The notes below the pieces were generated by a model. That model worked only from the letters and a program-made list of their open reading frames with translations, had not been told where the DNA came from and ran no database searches. From an uncultured Clostridia bacterium (GTDB lineage Bacteria; Bacillota; Clostridia; Oscillospirales; CAG-272), in NCBI GenBank assembly GCA_945936265.1, contig CAMETB010000078.1:1-6924 (forward strand): 6,924 nt of DNA, read 5' to 3'. A program made the translations under genes and the position numbers. This document shows, piece after piece, positions 1 through 4,792 of this stretch. Numbering within the stretch: the stretch's first letter is position 1; every line of letters begins with the position of its first letter.

Positions 1-423
1 GATGACAACGTCGGCGTCGGTCTTTTCCGCAACGGTATAGATGAAAGCCTTGATTTCGTTCGTGATGTGGGGAATGACCTGAACGGTTGAGCCGAGGTAT
101 TCGCCGCGGCGCTCCTTGTTGAGCACGTTCCAGTAAACCTTTCCGGTGGTGAGGTTGGAAAACTTATTGAGATTTTCGTCAATGAAGCGCTCGTAGTGGC
201 CGAGGTCAAGGTCGGTTTCCGCCCCGTCCTCGGTAACATAGACCTCGCCGTGCTGATAAGGGCTCATTGTGCCGGGGTCAACGTTTATGTAAGGGTCGAG
301 CTTTTGCGCCGCAACCTTAAGTCCCCTTGCTTTGAGAAGCCTTCCGAGCGATGCCGCCGTAATTCCTTTTCCAAGACCCGATACAACTCCGCCTGTAACA
401 AAAATATACTTCGTGTTGTTCAT
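1..423 (-). CDS. pyrG: CTP synthase, N-terminal part (cut by window edge)
   Basis: This gene encodes CTP synthase, the cytosolic enzyme that converts UTP to CTP using ATP and glutamine-derived ammonia. Reading the minus strand from the ATG at 423 gives 141 codons that run off the window. The protein starts MNNTKYIFVTGGVVSGLGKG, the family's P-loop-like synthetase motif. It continues with KLDPYINVDPGTMSP, QHGEVYVTEDGAETDLDLGH, YERF, KERRGEYLG and TVQVIPHIT, all strongly conserved in PyrG. The full family length is about 535 residues, so only the first quarter of the synthetase domain is present and the glutamine amidotransferase domain lies outside. The start is fixed by a strong GGAGGGA ribosome binding site (439-433) nine bases before the ATG. 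It lies downstream of the glnA-ANTAR pair on the same strand but has its own promoter. No damage is visible in the part seen. Confidence 0.97.
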   Translation of the reverse strand, partial: MNNTKYIFVTGGVVSGLGKGITAASLGRLLKARGLKVAAQKLDPYINVDPGTMSPYQHGEVYVTEDGAETDLDLGHYERFIDENLNKFSNLTTGKVYWNVLNKERRGEYLGSTVQVIPHITNEIKAFIYTVAEKTDADVVI

Positions 424-471
424 AAAATCATCTCCCTCCGATATAATTCTCCGAAAAATCAAGTAAAATAA

Positions 472-516
472 GGCGCTCCGAAAGACGGGATAAAAAGCCC
501 GCCAGACTGAACGCCC
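472..516 (-). promoter_or_regulatory. Possible attenuator in the pyrG leader
   Basis: Read on the minus strand, the early leader contains GGGCGTTC (516-509). Bases 515-509 can pair with GAGCGCC (478-472) to make a 7-bp stem with one G-U pair. This stem encloses a second 6-bp hairpin, GGCGGG (503-498) with CCCGTC (489-484). The outer stem is followed directly by TTATTTTA, a weak U-tract. In Bacillus subtilis pyrG is controlled by CTP-sensitive attenuation, with the transcript starting GGGC. Here the GGGC lies about 12 bases past the -10, further than a normal start site. The resemblance is therefore only suggestive. Confidence 0.35.
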
Positions 517-527
517 TTGTTCGATTT

Positions 528-556
528 ATTTTAATACATATGAAAGCATTTGTCAA
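528..556 (-). promoter_or_regulatory. Sigma-A type promoter of pyrG
   Basis: On the minus strand there is a perfect -35 TTGACA (556-551), a 17-base spacer and a -10 TAAAAT (533-528). Transcription would start near 521, giving a leader of roughly 98 nt before pyrG. The -35 box is only 24 bases past the stop codon of the ANTAR gene. No terminator is visible between them, so read-through from glnA-ANTAR into pyrG is also possible. Confidence 0.75.
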
Positions 557-570
557 GATATTTTGACAAA
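549..570. repeat. Perfect 8-bp inverted repeat over the pyrG -35 box
   Basis: Arms TTTGTCAA (549-556) and TTGACAAA (563-570) flank the 6-base spacer gatatt. One arm contains the pyrG -35 hexamer on the minus strand. The other gives a second TTGACA on the plus strand, which has no convincing -10 and no gene downstream. It could be an operator or a chance product of two -35-like words. It is too AT-rich to be a typical intrinsic terminator for the preceding gene. Confidence 0.45.
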
Positions 571-580
571 ATTTTTGCTG

Positions 581-1165
581 TCAGTTTTCATAAGTTCTTA
601 TAAGCCTTATGCAGATATCGCGTTTGCTCTGGCGCATATCCATGGCTTGCTTTTCGATAAGGCGGTGCGCCTCCGCCTCGGAAACTCCGAGATTTTGTAT
701 AAGGAGCCACTTTGCACGGTTTACAAGGCGAATCTCCTCCATCTTGTTCAGCAAACTCTCATTTTTCTTTTCGGCGCGAAGCAACCTTGCCCGCGTCGCC
801 AGACAAAGTCTTGACGCAGAATAGACAAGAGATGCGTTTGTCGGCTTTGAAACCGTGAAAATTCCAAGCTCCTCAAGTCCGCACGATACCTGGTCGAAAA
901 TATCGCTTTTTATAAGCATCATAACTCCCGAGTAGGTGTCGTTTGCAACATCTGTCGCAAAAGATGTTCCGAACTCATCTTTAAGCGGTGCGTTTATCAC
1001 CACAATATCATATTCCGTCTGTGCCATTCGCCTCTTTGCCTCTCCCGCGTTGTTGGTTACGCACGGAGGCTCGAACAGCGGAGGAGAGAATATTCCGAGA
1101 AGGTATTCGGCACCCTTTTCCGAGCCGGACACTATAAGAACTTTTGCAGGTTCTTTTTCTATCAT
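581..1165 (-). CDS. ANTAR-domain response regulator (RNA-binding antiterminator), degenerate receiver
   Basis: The 194-residue protein has an N-terminal receiver-like domain (about 6-125) and a C-terminal ANTAR domain (about 138-194), joined by a charged helix (KKNESLLNKMEE). The ANTAR part shows the typical NRAKWLLIQNLGVSEAEAHR, then EKQAMDMRQSKRDICIRLI. ANTAR domains bind paired hexaloop hairpins in leader RNA and prevent termination. The receiver is atypical. The strand that normally ends in the phosphoacceptor Asp reads VVIN, giving Asn58, and the N-terminal acidic pair is replaced by SGSE, although the switch lysine (Lys107, SKP) is kept. It is thus probably not phosphorylated in the classic way. 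The ATG at 1165 follows GAGG with a 6-base spacer, and an in-frame TAG sits one codon upstream of the ATG, so the start is secure. It lies directly downstream of glnA and presumably is co-transcribed with it, an arrangement known for clostridial glnA and its ANTAR regulator (NitR-like). Confidence 0.9.
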   Translation of the reverse strand: MIEKEPAKVLIVSGSEKGAEYLLGIFSPPLFEPPCVTNNAGEAKRRMAQTEYDIVVINAPLKDEFGTSFATDVANDTYSGVMMLIKSDIFDQVSCGLEELGIFTVSKPTNASLVYSASRLCLATRARLLRAEKKNESLLNKMEEIRLVNRAKWLLIQNLGVSEAEAHRLIEKQAMDMRQSKRDICIRLIRTYEN

Positions 1166-2345
1166 TCTCTACCTCTTTATATGATTTTGTAGGCTTTACA
1201 AAATCGCTCTTATTCGATATTTTTCTTGCTTCCTCAAGCGATGCGGGCAATTTTTTAAAATTGTTTTCCGGCTTCTCCGAAGAATATTCTGTCGGTAAAT
1301 CGAGTGAGCGTCTCATACCGTCAAGCCCCGCATATATAAGGAGTGCATAAACTATATAAGGATTTGAAGATGCATCTGCATTTCTTATCTCAAACCTCTC
1401 GTATTCACCCGTTGCAGCGGGTATTCTTATGCACTGCGTCCTGTCAAAGTGAGACCATCCGACAACCGACGGCGCTTTCATTATACCGAGCCTTTTGTAC
1501 GATTCTTCAACAGGATTGGTAAAGGCGATAATTTCCGGAAGATGTTCAATCACACCCGCCATAAAATGTTCGTACGGGATATTGTTTCCGAATAGATCCC
1601 TTACCGACATGTTTATATGCATTCCGTTGCCGCTTTCGTTTTCAAGTGGCTTTGGAGAAAAATCCGCAAAGAGACCGTTTTGCGCGGCTATCGTTCTTAC
1701 CACACTTGCGAATGTTACAGCATCATCCGCGGCGCAAAGAGCGCCTGAAAAACGGAAATCTATCTCGTTTTGCCCGGGACCCTCCTCGTGATGCGAGGTT
1801 TCGGGTACAATACCCATGTTCTCAAGAGAGAGACATATCTCCCTTCTTACGTTTTCACACTTGTCAAGAGGTGCGATATCCATATATCCGGCATGGTCAT
1901 ACGGCTCATTTGTCTTGCACCCGTTCTCGTCGGTTTTAAAAAGGTAAAATTCAAATTCCGTACCTATATTTACCGTAATACCGTTTTTTTGCGCTTCCTT
2001 TACCGCACGCTCAAGAATATATCTCGGGCAGGATTCATAAGGCGTTTTGTCGGGATTTTCAATATCGCAGAACATACGCACCACCTTACCGTGAGAGGGA
2101 CGCCAAGGCAGAACAGACAGCGTTGAAGGATTAGGGCGTAGAAATAAATCGGATTTGTTTACCGTTGAAAAGCCCTCTATTGCCGAGCCGTCAAAGGAAA
2201 TTCCCGCATCAAAAGCTCTTTCTATCTCGCCGGCAAGCACCGATATATTCTTCTGATTGCCGAGAGCGTCAACAAACGCAAGACGAATGAATTTTACATC
2301 CTCCGAGCGCACATATTCTATGACTTCATCTTTTGTATAGAGCAT
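1008..2345 (-). CDS. glnA: Class I glutamine synthetase with abnormal C-terminus
   Basis: Glutamine synthetase makes glutamine from glutamate, ammonium and ATP; class I enzymes are cytosolic dodecamers. The frame gives 445 residues. Seen motifs are FDGSAIEGF (51-59), the metal-ligand GTEFEF (Glu130, Glu132), HHEEGPGQNEID (Glu187, Glu194), NGMHINMS (His243), the flap NPVEESYKRL, DRTQCIRIP and RFEIRNAD (Glu319). There is no obvious adenylylation segment. The start at 2345 has GGAGG five bases upstream. The end is odd. Homology-like sequence stops at about residue 384 (KLPASLEEARKISNKSDFVK). The last 53 codons overlap the ANTAR gene in another frame and read as arginine-rich nonsense. In class I enzymes this place normally holds a C-terminal helical segment used in ring-ring contacts. 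In the third frame a TAA (about 1178-1180) lies just before the ANTAR ribosome binding site, so an indel near the 3' end is likely. The catalytic core is intact; activity is uncertain. Confidence 0.9.
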   Translation of the reverse strand: MLYTKDEVIEYVRSEDVKFIRLAFVDALGNQKNISVLAGEIERAFDAGISFDGSAIEGFSTVNKSDLFLRPNPSTLSVLPWRPSHGKVVRMFCDIENPDKTPYESCPRYILERAVKEAQKNGITVNIGTEFEFYLFKTDENGCKTNEPYDHAGYMDIAPLDKCENVRREICLSLENMGIVPETSHHEEGPGQNEIDFRFSGALCAADDAVTFASVVRTIAAQNGLFADFSPKPLENESGNGMHINMSVRDLFGNNIPYEHFMAGVIEHLPEIIAFTNPVEESYKRLGIMKAPSVVGWSHFDRTQCIRIPAATGEYERFEIRNADASSNPYIVYALLIYAGLDGMRRSLDLPTEYSSEKPENNFKKLPASLEEARKISNKSDFVKPTKSYKEVENDRKRTCKSSYSVRLGKGCRIPSRNILSSAVRASVRNQQRGRGKEANGTDGI

Positions 2346-2423
2346 AAAAGCCTCCGAAAAGCAAAAAATCGGTAACCGGACCTTTACAAAAGCATATTTA
2401 TAATTAGTGTCGGTCCTTCCGTT
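2346..2423 (-). promoter_or_regulatory. glnA leader with long-range pairing
   Basis: In the predicted transcript the first bases UAAC can pair with GUUA, and GGACC with GGUCC, to form a long stem closing a loop of about 27 nt. This is followed within a few bases by GAUUUUUU. Further down, CCGA can pair with UCGG, the latter overlapping the first bases of the GGAGG ribosome binding site (2355-2351). Both termination and translation control are therefore conceivable. I see no clear pair of A1/G4 hexaloops here, so ANTAR control of this leader is not supported directly. Confidence 0.3.
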
Positions 2424-2453
2424 AAAACAATTATATAATCAAGATGCTTTTGT
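2386..2453. repeat. Perfect 10-bp inverted repeat flanking the glnA start site
   Basis: ACAAAAGCAT (2386-2395) and ATGCTTTTGT (2444-2453) are exact reverse complements separated by 48 bases. The right arm fills the glnA promoter spacer next to the -35 box. The left arm lies about 30 bases downstream of the transcription start. The placement resembles a pair of half-operators bracketing the promoter. No known regulator motif was recognised; the canonical GlnR box (TGTNA-N7-TNACA) is absent. Confidence 0.4.
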
Positions 2454-2458
2454 GTCAA
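2430..2458 (-). promoter_or_regulatory. Consensus sigma-A promoter of glnA
   Basis: On the minus strand a perfect TTGACA (2458-2453), a 17-base spacer and a perfect TATAAT (2435-2430) point at glnA. The likely start is an A at 2423 or 2422, leaving a leader of about 78 nt. Such a strong core promoter suggests that control acts by repression or after initiation rather than through an alternative sigma factor. Confidence 0.85.
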
Positions 2459-2490
2459 GAAAAAAATTTCGGAAAATTTCAAAAAAGGTA

Positions 2491-2519
2491 TTGACAAACC
2501 GTGTAAAAGAGGTTATAAT
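2491..2519 (+). promoter_or_regulatory. Consensus sigma-A promoter of glnN
   Basis: Perfect TTGACA (2491-2496), a 17-base spacer and perfect TATAAT (2514-2519) face glnN. Transcription should start near 2526. The promoter lies 33 bases from, and back to back with, the equally perfect glnA promoter, so both glutamine synthetases are driven from one 263-bp intergenic region. Confidence 0.88.
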
Positions 2520-2534
2520 GCAACCATAGATGAC

Positions 2535-2570
2535 AAAGGCGTCGCAGAATTACCATGCTGCGACGCTTTT
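2535..2570 (+). terminator. Terminator-like attenuator hairpin in the glnN leader
   Basis: GCGTCGCAG (2539-2547) and CTGCGACGC (2558-2566) form a perfect 9-bp stem with a 10-base loop. The stem extends through G-U and three A-U pairs (2535-2538 with 2567-2570), and TTTTCT follows the GC core. It begins about 10-15 bases after the predicted transcription start and ends 38 bases before the glnN start codon, so it lies wholly inside the leader. A stem this strong followed by U's is expected to stop or pause transcription unless something prevents it. A small competing hairpin, UGAC-AAAGGC-GUCG (2531-2544), uses part of the same 5' arm. Confidence 0.65.
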
Positions 2571-2608
2571 CTCATAATAAAACCAAAGCGAAGATAAGGA
2601 GAAATTAT

Positions 2609-4696
2609 ATGAGTAACGTATCAGAGATTTTCGGTTCAATGGTATTTAACGACGAGGTTATGAAACAGCGTCTTCCGAAAGATGTTTACAAGTCGATACA
2701 GAATACCATAAAAAACGGCAAACATCTTGATCTTACGGCGGCAAATGTTGTCGCAAATGCAATGAAGGATTGGGCGATAGAGAAAGGGGCAACGCATTAT
2801 ACGCATTGGTTCCAGCCTATGACCGGAATAACTGCGGAAAAGCATGACAGCTTTATTTCTCCTGTAGGCGACTCCGCCGTTATTATGGAGTTTTCAGGCA
2901 AAGAACTCGTAAGGGGCGAGCCGGACGCTTCAAGTTTCCCGTCGGGCGGACTCCGCGCAACTTTTGAGGCAAGAGGATATACCGCATGGGATCCTACGTC
3001 TTACGCATTCATAAAAGACAGCACCCTTTACATACCGACTGCATTTTGTTCGTACGGCGGCGAGGCGCTCGATAAAAAGACTCCTCTGCTTCGTTCGATG
3101 GAAGTGCTCGGAAAAGAGGCTCTTAAAATACTTAAACTGTTCGGTAACGAGGATGTAACCTCGGTGAAGACGACGGTGGGTCCGGAGCAGGAATACTTCC
3201 TTGTAGACAAGGAAATGTTTGATAAGCGCCCCGACCTTATATACACGGGCAGAACGCTTTTCGGAGCGAAAGCGCCCAAGGGACAGGAGCTCGACGATCA
3301 CTATTTCGGTTCAATAAAGCCGAGAGTGCAGGCTTACATGAAAGATCTTAACGAAGAGCTCTGGAAACTCGGCGTGTTTGCAAAGACCGAGCATAACGAG
3401 GTTGCCCCGGCACAGCATGAACTTGCTCCGATATTTACAACTACCAATCTTGCAACGGATCACAACCAACTTACCATGGAGGTAATGCAGAAGGTTGCAA
3501 AGAAGCACGGACTTGTATGCCTGCTTCACGAGAAGCCTTTTGCGGGGGTAAACGGAAGCGGAAAGCATAATAACTGGTCGCTTTGCACCAACACAGGCGT
3601 AAACCTTCTCGAACCGGGTGAAACCCCATACGAGAATGCGCAGTTCCTGCTTTTCCTGTCCGCAGTTATAAAAGCGGTTGACGATTATCAGGATTTGCTC
3701 CGTCTCTCCGTAGCGTCCGCAGGCAACGACCACCGTCTCGGCGCAAACGAGGCGCCGCCCGCCGTTGTTTCAATGTTCCTCGGAGATGAGCTTACCGCAG
3801 TACTTGAAGCCATCGAGAAAGACGAGAAGTACAGCGCAAAGGAAAAGGAGCAGATGAAGATAGGCGTTCACATTCTTCCGAAGTTCCCGAAAGATTCGAC
3901 GGACAGAAACAGAACATCTCCGTTTGCGTTTACCGGTAATAAGTTTGAGTTCCGTATGCTCGGTTCATCCGCATCAATTGCAGGGCCCAACACGGTTCTC
4001 AATACGGCAGTCGCACAGGTATTGAGAGAGTTTTATGACAAACTTGCCGATGCAAAAGACTTTACCTCCACGCTTCACGAGCTTGTAAAAGATACTATAA
4101 AGCAGCATAAGAGAATATTGTTCAACGGCAACGGTTACGACGAGTCGTGGATAAAGGAAGCTGAAAAGAGAGGGCTTATGAATCTCAAATCAACTCCCGA
4201 CGCAATTCCTCATCTGCTCGACGAAAAGAATGTTAAACTCTTTACCGAGAACAAGGTTTACAGCGAAACAGAACTTAAATCAAGATATGAGATCTTGCTT
4301 GAAAACTATTCAAAGGTTATCAACATAGAGGCTCTTACGATGGTAGATATGGCAAAGAAGATGATAATCCCCGCCGTATCAAAATATACGAAAGACCTTG
4401 CAAAGACAGTACAGTTGAAGACCTCGCTCGGTATGGATGCGGGATACGAGAAGGAAGTTGCAACAAAACTCTCGGGTCTTAATACCGCAGCATACGAAAA
4501 GGCAAAGGCTCTTGAAGACGAGATAATGAAAGTAAAGGGCATTGCCGATCCCGAGGAGAACGCAAAAGCGTATGAGAAATATGTTATCAGCGCAATGAAT
4601 GAATTAAGAGTCGTCGTTGACGAGATGGAAACGATGACTGCAAAAGAGTATTGGCCCATGCCTACTTACGGCGACCTCCTCTTTGGCGTAAGATAA
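2609..4696 (+). CDS. glnN: Class III glutamine synthetase
   Basis: This is the long, GlnN-type (class III) glutamine synthetase, which makes glutamine from glutamate, ammonium and ATP and is common in Bacteroidetes, clostridia and cyanobacteria. The protein has 695 residues, within the family's usual 690-730. Seen in order are the class III N-terminal region (WFQPMTGITAEKHDSF, 67-82; SFPSGGLRATFEARGYTAWD, 109-128), GPEQEYFL (191-198), EHNEVAPAQHELAP (261-274), VNGSGKHNNWSL (314-325), the phosphate-binding DRNRTSPFAFTGNKFEFR (432-449) and the family-typical end YWPMPTYGDLLFG. All expected metal-binding glutamates appear present. The start at 2609 is chosen because AAGGAG (2596-2601) lies 7 bases before it. 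An in-frame ATG at 2555 sits in the loop of the leader hairpin and has no ribosome binding site. The gene has its own consensus promoter and is followed by the ammonium transporter gene, 96 bases downstream. Confidence 0.97.
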   Translation: MSNVSEIFGSMVFNDEVMKQRLPKDVYKSIQNTIKNGKHLDLTAANVVANAMKDWAIEKGATHYTHWFQPMTGITAEKHDSFISPVGDSAVIMEFSGKELVRGEPDASSFPSGGLRATFEARGYTAWDPTSYAFIKDSTLYIPTAFCSYGGEALDKKTPLLRSMEVLGKEALKILKLFGNEDVTSVKTTVGPEQEYFLVDKEMFDKRPDLIYTGRTLFGAKAPKGQELDDHYFGSIKPRVQAYMKDLNEELWKLGVFAKTEHNEVAPAQHELAPIFTTTNLATDHNQLTMEVMQKVAKKHGLVCLLHEKPFAGVNGSGKHNNWSLCTNTGVNLLEPGETPYENAQFLLFLSAVIKAVDDYQDLLRLSVASAGNDHRLGANEAPPAVVSMFLGDELTAVLEAIEKDEKYSAKEKEQMKIGVHILPKFPKDSTDRNRTSPFAFTGNKFEFRMLGSSASIAGPNTVLNTAVAQVLREFYDKLADAKDFTSTLHELVKDTIKQHKRILFNGNGYDESWIKEAEKRGLMNLKSTPDAIPHLLDEKNVKLFTENKVYSETELKSRYEILLENYSKVINIEALTMVDMAKKMIIPAVSKYTKDLAKTVQLKTSLGMDAGYEKEVATKLSGLNTAAYEKAKALEDEIMKVKGIADPEENAKAYEKYVISAMNELRVVVDEMETMTAKEYWPMPTYGDLLFGVR

Positions 4697-4710
4697 TTTT
4701 CATAAATCAA

Positions 4711-4735
4711 TATAAAGCGATAACAATGGAGTTGT
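4711..4735 (+). promoter_or_regulatory. Two small abutting hairpins before the glnN-amt terminator (ANTAR-like candidate)
   Basis: UAU-AAAGCG-AUA (4711-4722) has a six-base loop with A at position 1 and G at position 4, as ANTAR targets do, but only a 3-bp A-U stem. It is followed with no linker by ACAA-UGGAG-UUGU (4723-4735), a 4-bp stem with a 5-base loop. The 3' arm of the second overlaps the 5' base of the terminator stem beginning at 4731. That geometry is what ANTAR antitermination needs, but the stems are weak and the second loop is not a hexaloop. Confidence 0.3.
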
Positions 4736-4767
4736 CGGATCCCTTCGGGGGTCCGACGATTTTATTT
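4731..4767 (+). terminator. UUCG-capped intrinsic terminator between glnN and the transporter gene
   Basis: GTCGGATCCC (4734-4743) and GGGGTCCGAC (4748-4757) form a 10-bp stem with one T-G pair and a TTCG tetraloop closed by C-G, an especially stable cap. The base extends by up to three weaker pairs to 4731 and 4760, and TTTATTT (4761-4767) follows. It would end glnN transcripts. Because no convincing promoter lies between it and the transporter gene, it may also work as a regulated read-through (attenuation) point. Confidence 0.8.
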
Positions 4768-4792
4768 AATAAAGAAGGAGTGAAAAATTTTT

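Noticed and set aside
1008..1162. A programmed frameshift joining glnA to the ANTAR protein
   Set aside because: The ANTAR gene has its own ribosome binding site and ATG, an in-frame stop lies just upstream, and no classic slippery heptamer with a following structure is visible. A GS-ANTAR fusion is not a known architecture.
2399..2404. Extra plus-strand TATAAT as a second glnN promoter
   Set aside because: No -35 box lies at 16-18 bases upstream; the AT-rich glnA leader explains the match.
2511..2525. GGTT...AACC hairpin as the missing first ANTAR stem of glnN
   Set aside because: It overlaps the -10 box, so it would not be in the transcript from the mapped-looking promoter, and its loop has seven bases without the A1/G4 pattern.
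2555..2608. Upstream in-frame ATG that would add 18 residues to GlnN
   Set aside because: It lies in the loop of the leader hairpin and has no ribosome binding site. The ATG at 2609 has AAGGAG at proper spacing and gives the usual family N-terminus.
2346..2608. GlnR/TnrA-type operator (TGTNA-N7-TNACA)
   Set aside because: Both strands were scanned by eye and no full match was found; the closest TGTAA and TTACA words are not properly spaced.
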